From Phycisphaerae bacterium (GTDB taxonomy: Bacteria; Planctomycetota; Phycisphaerae; Tepidisphaerales; Tepidisphaeraceae), in the NCBI GenBank assembly GCA_014380825.1, contig JACMJD010000662.1, positions 1-6,298 of the forward strand: a stretch of DNA of 6,298 nucleotides, written 5' to 3'. Positions 1-5,032 of the stretch are shown piece after piece. The position numbers and the translations under genes were made by a program. The notes beneath the pieces were generated by a model that saw nothing but the letters and a program-made list of their open reading frames with translations, was not told the DNA's origin and made no database searches. Numbering within the stretch: position 1 is the first letter of the stretch; each line of letters starts with the position of its first letter.

Positions 1-3
1 ACT

Positions 4-414
4 GTGACGACAACTGCGGTCGCGTTCTCGCCCTTCCAAGTCGGCCGCGCGGCGCCAATTCTGACCGTCGTTGGCGGCGTATTGAGCCTGCTCGCCGCAG
101 GCGTATTGCTGGCGGCGGGGATTCAGATTCTGCGCAATCGTCGCAGCGGAAATCGACTGCACTGGATCTTCATCGCGATCAAGATTCCCGTGACGCTGTT
201 AGTCGCGGCCGGGTCGTATCTGTTCACGGCGTCGATGATGCGAAACATCAGCACCACCGCGCCGCCGGGCGCGCTGGGGAGTTCGTTCATGGACATGATG
301 ATCCTGGGGCAAGCGGTGGCCGGTTTGCTGATCTCGCTGGCATATCCCGTGACGCTGGTGTTCCTGTTGCGCTCGCGCACGGCCCGAGGATATTTCGAGT
401 CGCTAACGGAATGA
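4..414 (+). CDS. Small three-helix membrane protein, function unknown (5' end possibly cut by window)
   Basis: I do not recognise the family. The 136-residue product has three clear hydrophobic stretches, at about residues 17-42, 52-77 and 98-122. Short basic loops such as 'RNRRSGNR' (about 44-51) separate them, and it ends in a short polar tail. It has no cysteines, no catalytic-looking motif and no lipobox, so it is probably a small inner-membrane protein. The first available start is a GTG at position 4. The frame is open to the left edge and no ribosome-binding site can be judged, so the true start may lie outside the window. The stop is TGA at 412-414. The next plus-strand gene begins 120 nt downstream after a repeat element, so the two are not obviously co-transcribed. 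That this is a real gene is fairly likely, given its length, GC-rich codon use and coherent hydrophobic pattern. Confidence 0.6.
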   Translation: MTTTAVAFSPFQVGRAAPILTVVGGVLSLLAAGVLLAAGIQILRNRRSGNRLHWIFIAIKIPVTLLVAAGSYLFTASMMRNISTTAPPGALGSSFMDMMILGQAVAGLLISLAYPVTLVFLLRSRTARGYFESLTE

Positions 415-436
415 TCGTGCGCCGCTCTAGACGTGG

Positions 437-540
437 TGTCATGCTGAGCGGACTTCGCGAGCTTAGTCGAGTCGCACTCCGTGAGCATCTTGCCGATACT
501 GTGAAGCCAGATCCTTCGCGGAGTACCGCTCTGGATGACA
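437..540. repeat. Interspersed-repeat-like element with terminal inverted repeats
   Basis: The stretch begins TGTCATGCTGAGCGGA (437-452) and ends ACCGCTCTGGATGACA (525-540). The right end, reverse-complemented, matches the left end at 13 of 16 positions. The interior holds further partly self-complementary pieces around 'CTTCGCG'. It resembles the short 'GTCATNCTGAGCG...GATGACA' elements that I recall seeing scattered in intergenic regions of environmental bacteria. That is recollection, not a search result. Only one copy is present here, so its repeat nature rests on the inverted termini and the family resemblance. The right terminus overlaps the first codons of the following gene. Confidence 0.5.
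520..523 (+). promoter_or_regulatory. Shine-Dalgarno-like GGAG lying inside the repeat
   Basis: GGAG lies 11 nt before the ATG at 535. That is a little long but usable. Both the site and the start codon belong to the right part of the 437-540 element. Further upstream in this frame a TGA occurs at 502-504, and no other ATG, GTG or TTG lies between it and 535, so this site helps fix the start. Confidence 0.4.
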
Positions 541-2088
541 ACGCTTGAGAGAACGACATCGACGGAGCGCGGAGCGTCAACGCTCTGGCGCGTTGGCTTC
601 TGCCTCGTGATCGCCTTGCTTGCGTTGATCGCTGCCGAGCGGATCGTGATGGTGGACACGCTCGATCCGGACGCGTTCTGGCACTTGCGCGTGGCGGATC
701 AGCTCGCGCGAGAGGGCATCAGGCCGATCGTCGATGAGTTGTCCTACAACTCGGTTCGCACACCTTGGACGCCGTATTCGTGGCTGGCGGAATTGGGAAT
801 GCGCGGAATCTGGAATTCGACCGGACTTCCCGGCGCGGTGATCACGCACATCCTGATGGCGATGACGATGGTGCTGGCGAGCGCATTGGCCTGTAGCGCG
901 GCGGCCGCGACGACGACGACAACTCCGACGATCTCCTCGCAGCGCGCGCTCCCGATCATCATCGCAGTCCTCCTGGCCGCGATGTGGACGCAACCGTTCA
1001 CCGCGTTTCGGCCCGTGTCGGCGGCGTTCGTGTTGCTCATGATCTGCGCCTGGCTGCTGTTGCGCGATCGGCGGATGGATCAGCGCTCGCGCACCGTCTG
1101 GCTCGTTCCGCCCATCATCGCACTGATGGTGAACGTTCACTTTTTCGCAATCCTAGTCCCGTGTTGGATCGGCGCGTTGCTGACCGGCGCGTTGATCGAA
1201 CGTGATCGCCGCGGCGCGCGGCGATACGCGCTGCTCCTTATCAGCACGGCGCTGGCGCTGCTCGCCACGCCAATGCTGGCGGGAATGATTCGTGCGATGG
1301 CTGGTTTTGCCGGCGCTGATCCGCTGGTGGCATCGGGGCAGATCAGCGAGATGACTTACCTGTGGCGAAATCCGTGGGGTGTCGCGCTGGCGGTGCTTGC
1401 GGCGGCCACCGTGGGCTGGTTGATCGTCAAACGCCGCGACGTGCGAGTCGGCGAATGGATCTGGCTCGGCGGAATGACGTTGCTCGCCGCGCGATATGCG
1501 CGGTTCACGCCGCTCTTCGCGATGCTCGCCGCGCCGTTGCTGGCGCGCACGCTGCCTGCGATGAACCCGCGCGTGCTGGGCATGAAGATCGTGTGGTTGA
1601 TGCTCGCGCTCGTGATCGCCGTAACCGCGTTCCGCGTCATCGATGGACTGCCGCCGCGCGGTGCGTCACCTTCCGTCTGGCTAAACCGGCACCCGTCGGA
1701 GCAATTCGGGTACCCATGCGAAGCCGCGGATTATCTCGACGCACATGTCTCGCCGCGCAGCGGTCACCTGATCAACGGATTCAACTGGGGCGGATATCTT
1801 GCGTGGCGATTGCCGCAGTTCAAAGTGATGGCCGACGCGCGCACGCAATTGTACTCGGCGGAATTCTGCCGGCGTTTCGCGTTCGGCGATGCCGACACGA
1901 CCCGCGCGGCATTGCGGGAGTTGATCGCCACCCAAGGCGCCGACGCCGCGATCCTGCCGCGCGACGATCAACACCTTCGCCCGCGGTTGCTGGAATTAGA
2001 TTGGACGATCGCGCATCAGGACGATCGCGTGGTCGTTCTCACTCCACCGCCGCGCACTTCTGTGCTCCCGTCTGGCGATCGTAATTGA
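535..2088 (+). CDS. Polytopic membrane protein, GT-C glycosyltransferase-like
   Basis: The 517-residue integral membrane protein has roughly ten hydrophobic segments. The first is at about residues 18-40. It is followed by a periplasmic-type loop with the motif DPDAFWHLRVADQLAREG (44-61) and the segment 'ELSYNSVRTPWTPYSWLAELG' (68-88). This 'DxD..WHLR...G..P..D.lS......W....WL.E' pattern is typical of a family of GT-C fold-like proteins that use, or are thought to use, lipid-linked sugars. The acidic pair in the first loop is the expected catalytic position in that fold. The C-terminal soluble part has 'NGFNWGGYLAWRLP' (414-427) and 'ADART' (433-437), also recurrent in this family. A threonine run (126-130) from a CGA microsatellite sits in a loop. 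The start at ATG 535 is the only one upstream of the first helix. The donor, the acceptor, and whether it transfers a sugar at all are unknown. Confidence 0.8.
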   Translation: MTTLERTTSTERGASTLWRVGFCLVIALLALIAAERIVMVDTLDPDAFWHLRVADQLAREGIRPIVDELSYNSVRTPWTPYSWLAELGMRGIWNSTGLPGAVITHILMAMTMVLASALACSAAAATTTTTPTISSQRALPIIIAVLLAAMWTQPFTAFRPVSAAFVLLMICAWLLLRDRRMDQRSRTVWLVPPIIALMVNVHFFAILVPCWIGALLTGALIERDRRGARRYALLLISTALALLATPMLAGMIRAMAGFAGADPLVASGQISEMTYLWRNPWGVALAVLAAATVGWLIVKRRDVRVGEWIWLGGMTLLAARYARFTPLFAMLAAPLLARTLPAMNPRVLGMKIVWLMLALVIAVTAFRVIDGLPPRGASPSVWLNRHPSEQFGYPCEAADYLDAHVSPRSGHLINGFNWGGYLAWRLPQFKVMADARTQLYSAEFCRRFAFGDADTTRAALRELIATQGADAAILPRDDQHLRPRLLELDWTIAHQDDRVVVLTPPPRTSVLPSGDRN

Positions 2089-2195
2089 CGATGTGCTGCC
2101 ACTCGCCGGCATCCGACCGCGCGACGTCGGCTACACGCTGATGCCATGGCTGCCTTCAACGAATTGGCGGAATCGATCGGCGCATCCGACATGAC

Positions 2196-2558
2196 TTACG
2201 CTTGCTCGGCCAGCGCGGTGTCGACGGTGTCGGACATCTTCAGAATGCGATCGAGCTTAGTGATGCTGAACATCTTGCGCACCTGTGGCGAGAGCGCGGC
2301 CAGCGTCAACGCCTGTTTGCGCGACTCGCACTTTTGCGAGATTCGCAACAGCAGGCCCAGCGCCAGGCTCGGAACCAGTTGCACGCGTTCCATGTTGACG
2401 ACGATCAGCGACACGCTGGAATCCGCCGCCGCTTCGTCGAGGATCGAGCTGAGCAGTTTCAGCTCTTTGTCGTCCAGCAGACGGGCGTTGATCGTCGCGA
2501 TGAGTGCGCTGCCGCGCTTTTCGATGGTGACCGCCGGAACGGGCGCTGTTTCGCTCAT
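2196..2558 (-). CDS. STAS-domain protein (anti-sigma factor antagonist-like)
   Basis: The 120-residue single-domain protein fits a STAS fold. It has strand-rich 'AVTIEKRGSALIATI' (9-23), a helix around 29-45, strand 'SLIVVNMERVQLV' (50-62), the switch loop plus helix 'PSLALGLLLRISQKC' (63-77), strand 'ALTLAAL' (83-89) and a last helix 'PQVRKMFSITKLDRIL' (91-106). The ending 'F.I..LD.IL' is characteristic of SpoIIAA/RsbV-like proteins. In that family the switch reads D-S-S/T-G-L-G, with the serine after Asp phosphorylated by a kinase. Here the Asp is Pro63, the serine is kept as Ser64, and the glycine is Ala66. Phosphoregulation is therefore possible but not assured. The start ATG has a strong AGGAG site 9 nt upstream. 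It lies 47 nt after the PilT/PilU-like gene on the same strand, suggesting co-transcription and a role in regulating motility or a partner-switch cascade. No cognate kinase or phosphatase gene is in view. Confidence 0.82.
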   Translation of the reverse strand: MSETAPVPAVTIEKRGSALIATINARLLDDKELKLLSSILDEAAADSSVSLIVVNMERVQLVPSLALGLLLRISQKCESRKQALTLAALSPQVRKMFSITKLDRILKMSDTVDTALAEQA

Positions 2559-2567
2559 GATTCACAT

Positions 2568-2572
2568 CTCCT
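2568..2572 (-). promoter_or_regulatory. Ribosome-binding site of the STAS gene
   Basis: Reading the minus strand, AGGAG is followed by ATGTGAATC and then the ATG at 2558. The 9-nt spacing is good. It is the strongest Shine-Dalgarno site of the minus-strand cluster and decides this start. Confidence 0.7.
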
Positions 2573-2605
2573 GTCTCGCGCTCGCGCTGCCCGACGGGCG
2601 TTCGA

Positions 2606-3715
2606 TCAACCGTTGGGTCGTCCCGTGTACTTGATGCCGCGCATCGCGGTGGCCAGCGCTTCGGGGCGGTTGGCGTGCTTGAGGGCTTCGGTCCCGCTAA
2701 TCAGGCGCTCCTTATACATCGCCAGCAAATGTTGGTCGAACGACTGCATCCCGCTCTGTCCGCCCTCGATGTATTCCGTCAGCTCCGCCAGTTTTCCTTC
2801 GAGGATGTATTTTTCCGTGACCGGCCCGCCGCGCAAGATTTCGATCGCTGGGCGGCGCGATTTGTCTTCGCGCGCCACAACTAGTCGCTGCGAGATGATC
2901 GCCTCCAGCGAATGCGCCAACTGCGACAGCAGCACCTTGTGGTCGGCCGGCGGGAACATCGCGATGATGCGCTCGATCGTCTGCGCCGCGCGCGATGCGT
3001 GAACCGTCGCGAACACCTGATGCCCGGTGTCCGCCGCCCGCAGCGCCATGCGGAGCGTCTCGACGTCTCGCAGTTCGCCGATCAGGATCACATCCGGGTC
3101 CTGTCGCAGCGACTGGCGAAGAGCCTGATCGAACGATGTGCTGTCGCTGCCCACCTCGATCTGCGTGATCAGTGCGCGCTTGTCATCGTGCAGATATTCA
3201 ATCGGATCTTCGACGGTGATGATCTTGACGTCGTAATTGTTGTTGATCAGGTCGATCATCGCGGCAAGCGTCGTGCTCTTGCCGCTGCCAGTGGTGCCGG
3301 TAACCAGCGTGAGCCCGCGCTGCGAAAGCGCGATATCCATCACGGTGCTGGGTAGATGCAGCGCCTCCAGCGACGGCACGGCCGATTTGATCGTGCGCAT
3401 CACCATCCCGTATCGCCCGAGCGTCCGAAACGCGCTGCACCGAAACCGCCCGGCGGCCGGGTCGGTGTAGGAAAAGTCGAGGCCTTTGATGCTCTCAGCA
3501 CTCACATTCTCACGCATGTGCGCGGGAACCATGCGCTTGAGCTGTTCGGCGAACTCGTCGGAAGTGATTGCTGCCTCGCCGACCGAAACGAGTTCGCCGT
3601 TGACCCGAAATGAAGCGCGGCGCCCGCTTCGCAGATGGATATCCGAAGCCCCGTCGTCAACCGCCTTCTTGAAAAGGGCCGGAAAGTCCATGGGTGACCA
3701 GTATGACGTGCGCAT
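2606..3715 (-). CDS. Type IV pilus twitching motility ATPase, PilT/PilU family (PilU-like)
   Basis: The 369-residue cytoplasmic hexameric ATPase would drive pilus retraction by powering pilin disassembly at the inner-membrane platform. The N-terminal PAS-like domain has 'GASDIHLRSG' (22-31) and 'FRVNGEL' (36-42). The RecA-like domain has Walker A GTTGSGKST (140-148, Lys146), the Asp box IITVEDPIEY (165-174), Walker B region DPDVILIGELRD (206-217, Glu214) and the His box TGHQVFATVH (230-239). All catalytic elements are intact, and the GELRD and TVHA variants are close to the usual GEMRD and TLHT. The C-terminus has 'GMQSFDQHLLAMY' (322-334). Where PilT carries an AIRNLIRE-type retraction helix, this protein has AIEILRGGP (290-298), which is closer to PilU. 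Neither possible ATG has a clear Shine-Dalgarno site. Met9 (3691) gives 'MDFPALFKKAVDDGASDIHL', the usual PilT beginning, so the true gene may be 2606-3691. It is followed 47 nt later by the STAS gene. Confidence 0.93.
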   Translation of the reverse strand: MRTSYWSPMDFPALFKKAVDDGASDIHLRSGRRASFRVNGELVSVGEAAITSDEFAEQLKRMVPAHMRENVSAESIKGLDFSYTDPAAGRFRCSAFRTLGRYGMVMRTIKSAVPSLEALHLPSTVMDIALSQRGLTLVTGTTGSGKSTTLAAMIDLINNNYDVKIITVEDPIEYLHDDKRALITQIEVGSDSTSFDQALRQSLRQDPDVILIGELRDVETLRMALRAADTGHQVFATVHASRAAQTIERIIAMFPPADHKVLLSQLAHSLEAIISQRLVVAREDKSRRPAIEILRGGPVTEKYILEGKLAELTEYIEGGQSGMQSFDQHLLAMYKERLISGTEALKHANRPEALATAMRGIKYTGRPNG

Positions 3716-3724
3716 GGCGCAAAA

Positions 3725-3736
3725 GGAAAATTTTCC
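3725..3736. promoter_or_regulatory. Perfect 12-bp palindrome GGAAAATTTTCC upstream of the pilT/pilU-like gene
   Basis: The perfect AT-centred palindrome sits in the 66-nt gap after the ferredoxin gene. It is 9 nt before the longer pilT/pilU start and 33 nt before the shorter one. It has the look of a dimeric regulator operator, and it stands out in an otherwise GC-rich region. No run of T follows, so it is not a typical terminator. The function is inferred only from symmetry and position. Confidence 0.35.
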
Positions 3737-3781
3737 AGATTCTTCGTAGTGCGAAAAGTATCCAAGGATCGTTTCTCGCCG

Positions 3782-4051
3782 CTACTCAAGCTCTTTGGAC
3801 GTGTTCGCGTTCTGCAGGAACTGATCCGTCGGCAGCATCGTGATGCAGTCCCACGGGCAAACCTGGTGGCACAGCGTGCAGCCGATGCATCTTGGCAGAT
3901 CGATCGTGCAGACTTGGAACGCCAGCTCGTGCCGCGGGCCGGGGATGACGCTGATGCAATCGACCGGGCAGACCGTCATGCACGCTTCGCAGCCGGTGCA
4001 CATGTCTTCGTCGAGCAGCGCCAGAGTTTTGGGGAGCTTTTTCTTCGCCAT
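3782..4051 (-). CDS. 2[4Fe-4S] ferredoxin
   Basis: The 89-residue soluble electron carrier has two complete CX2CX2CX3CP cluster motifs: Cys18, 21, 24, 28 ('CTGCEACMTVCP') and Cys55, 58, 61, 65 ('CIGCTLCHQVCP'). Each would bind a [4Fe-4S] cluster, with the fourth cysteine of one motif completing the opposite cluster as is usual in dicluster ferredoxins. Three additional cysteines follow or lie between them (32, 48, 69). I chose the ATG at 4051, which gives 'MAKKKLPKTLALLDEDMCTGC', because the protein then starts close to the first motif as in relatives. The frame stays open upstream to 4366, but that stretch runs opposite the exoD start and looks non-coding. There is no clear Shine-Dalgarno site before 4051. 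A promoter-like sequence ends only 13 nt upstream, which suggests a very short leader. The redox partner cannot be told from the neighbours. Confidence 0.9.
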   Translation of the reverse strand: MAKKKLPKTLALLDEDMCTGCEACMTVCPVDCISVIPGPRHELAFQVCTIDLPRCIGCTLCHQVCPWDCITMLPTDQFLQNANTSKELE

Positions 4052-4064
4052 TAAGGTCTGGTCG

Positions 4065-4092
4065 ATTCTATCCGACCTGTAGCTATCGGCAA
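4065..4092 (-). promoter_or_regulatory. Sigma70-like promoter for the ferredoxin gene
   Basis: Reading the minus strand, TTGCCG (4092-4087) is followed after 16 nt by TAGAAT (4070-4065). These match the -35 and -10 consensus at 4 of 6 and 5 of 6 positions. Transcription would begin about 6-7 nt before the ATG at 4051. That gives a nearly leaderless mRNA, consistent with the lack of a Shine-Dalgarno site. Confidence 0.35.
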
Positions 4093-4142
4093 CCATCGCC
4101 CGTGAGATACGGATTTCGGCCAACGTCCTTTTTGGTGGCAGG

Positions 4143-4170
4143 TTGCATTGGATGCCGTCGCCGGTAACGT
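4143..4170 (+). promoter_or_regulatory. Promoter-like element upstream of exoD-family gene
   Basis: TTGCAT, 16 nt, then TAACGT lies about 44 nt before the ATG at 4214. The match to the sigma70 consensus is weak, at about 3 of 6 in each box. It is supported mainly by a similar arrangement (TTGCATTGG, same spacing, a 'TA' hexamer) before the other plus-strand gene at 6243. Confidence 0.25.
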
Positions 4171-4204
4171 GTATCGCCTTTGATGGATCGATCTTTATCT
4201 GTTT

Positions 4205-4208
4205 GGAG
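4205..4208 (+). promoter_or_regulatory. Ribosome-binding site of the exoD-family gene
   Basis: GGAG (within GGAGAG) is followed by 5 nt, AGTGA, and the ATG at 4214. It is the nearest good start signal and fixes this start codon. Confidence 0.6.
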
Positions 4209-4213
4209 AGTGA

Positions 4214-4936
4214 ATGCACACGACTGTCGATGATCCGCAAGCCGCCGCCGCGAAGCCAGAGGTGGGGCACAGTCTCAGCAGCGACCTGGATGCGGTGCTC
4301 AAACACGCCGACGGGAAAACCGTCACCATCGGCCAGATCATGGACGTGCTCGCCGACCGCGGTCATGGCGTGCTGATATTCCTGCTGTCGGCGCCGTTCC
4401 TGATCAATCCGATTCCGGGTTTATCCACGGCGTTCGGATTCGCGATCGGAATCCTCGGTCTGTGCGTCACGTTCAGCCTGCGACCATGGCTGCCGAACTT
4501 CATCAAGCGGCGGACACTGACGCACGACAAGCTGACGAAGCTCATTCACGGCGTGGAGCGCGTGCTGAAGAAGGTCGAACGATTCGCCAAGCCCAGACTT
4601 GAACTGTTCGCGCACAAGAAAATGCGATGGCTGTGCGGCCTGTCGCTCATGTCGCTGGCGTTTCTGCTGGCACTGCCGATCCCGATCCCGTTCAACAACG
4701 TGCCGCCGGCCATTCCGCTGGTGATCCTCTCCTTCGGCATGCTCGAGCGTGACGGCCTGCTGATTCTGATCGGACACATCGGGAACATAGTGCTGTGGAT
4801 CATCATGTTCTTCCTGGGCAACCTCATCTGGGCCGCGATGGCCCCGATCTTCGCCAAGCTGGGCTGGGGTAGTGCGTCCCCGGCGACGCAGCAAGCGATG
4901 ATCGATGGGATTCAGATGATTCGAAACCTGGTGTGA
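4214..4936 (+). CDS. exoD: Exopolysaccharide synthesis ExoD-family membrane protein
   Basis: The 240-residue inner-membrane protein matches the ExoD layout. It has a polar N-terminus with 'VTIGQIMDVLADRGHGVLIFLLSAPFLINPIPGLSTAFG' (37-75), which is the conserved proline-rich first hydrophobic hairpin. This is followed by hydrophobic 'FGFAIGILGLCVTFSL' (74-89) and the signature 'RPWLPNFIKRRTLTH' (90-104). A charged helix leads into 'VERFAKPRLELF' (121-132), equivalent to the family's 'iEr..rPR' element. Three further hydrophobic segments follow, at about 140-156, 165-177 and 182-213, with 'LPIPIPFNNVPPAIPL' (154-169) between the first two. Family members are linked genetically to exopolysaccharide production (rhizobial ExoD), but their biochemical role is unresolved. 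The C-terminal 20 residues form a short polar, amphipathic-looking tail. The gene is divergent from the ferredoxin and convergent with an acyltransferase, so it is probably transcribed alone. The family call is firm; the symbol is by family resemblance. Confidence 0.85.
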   Translation: MHTTVDDPQAAAAKPEVGHSLSSDLDAVLKHADGKTVTIGQIMDVLADRGHGVLIFLLSAPFLINPIPGLSTAFGFAIGILGLCVTFSLRPWLPNFIKRRTLTHDKLTKLIHGVERVLKKVERFAKPRLELFAHKKMRWLCGLSLMSLAFLLALPIPIPFNNVPPAIPLVILSFGMLERDGLLILIGHIGNIVLWIIMFFLGNLIWAAMAPIFAKLGWGSASPATQQAMIDGIQMIRNLV

Positions 4937-4961
4937 TGGTGTGGAGAGTCGGGCATTTCCG

Positions 4962-5029
4962 CGTGTAGCCCGCGAGCTTGCTTTGCGTTCAGTAGTTGGG
5001 AAAGGGCGAGCAAGCTCGCCCGCTACACG
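4962..5029. repeat. Long inverted repeat between convergent genes, likely bidirectional terminator / dispersed palindrome
   Basis: The left arm CGTGTAGCCCGCGAGCTTGC (from 4962) pairs with the right arm ending ...CGCTACACG at 5029. The arms are 21 nt, match at 19 positions, and are separated by a 26-nt loop. The right half also contains its own hairpin, GGGCGAGC-AA-GCTCGCCC (5004-5021). There is no U-tract, so termination by this alone is uncertain. The stem is very stable and placed between the stops of exoD (4936) and the acyltransferase (5033), as bidirectional terminators often are. 'GTAGCGGGCGAGC' palindromes look to me like a dispersed repeat family. Confidence 0.6.
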
Positions 5030-5032
5030 AAT

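Noticed and set aside
908..920. CGA trinucleotide run as a regulatory or phase-variable repeat.
   Set aside because: There are only about four units, in frame within a loop of the membrane protein. Changes would not shift the frame.
577..1140. Minus-strand open frame opposite the GT-C-like gene.
   Set aside because: It is rich in His, Arg and Asp, which is the usual antisense image of hydrophobic codons.
1362..2084. Long plus-strand open frame overlapping the GT-C-like gene.
   Set aside because: The translation is arginine- and alanine-rich with no hydrophobic or domain pattern. It is typical of an alternative frame over a GC-rich gene.
2589..2599. GCCCGACGGGC hairpin between the pilT/pilU-like and STAS genes as a terminator.
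   Set aside because: The stem is only 4-5 bp with no T-run and the gene gap is short. It is more likely chance in GC-rich DNA.
2202..3002. Plus-strand open frame opposite the STAS and pilT/pilU-like genes.
   Set aside because: It is antisense to two well-supported genes and its composition is shadow-like.
4052..4366. Upstream extension of the ferredoxin frame (up to 105 more residues).
   Set aside because: It would run antisense across the exoD ribosome site and its first codons, its translation does not look like a ferredoxin N-terminus, and ATG 4051 gives the usual short form.
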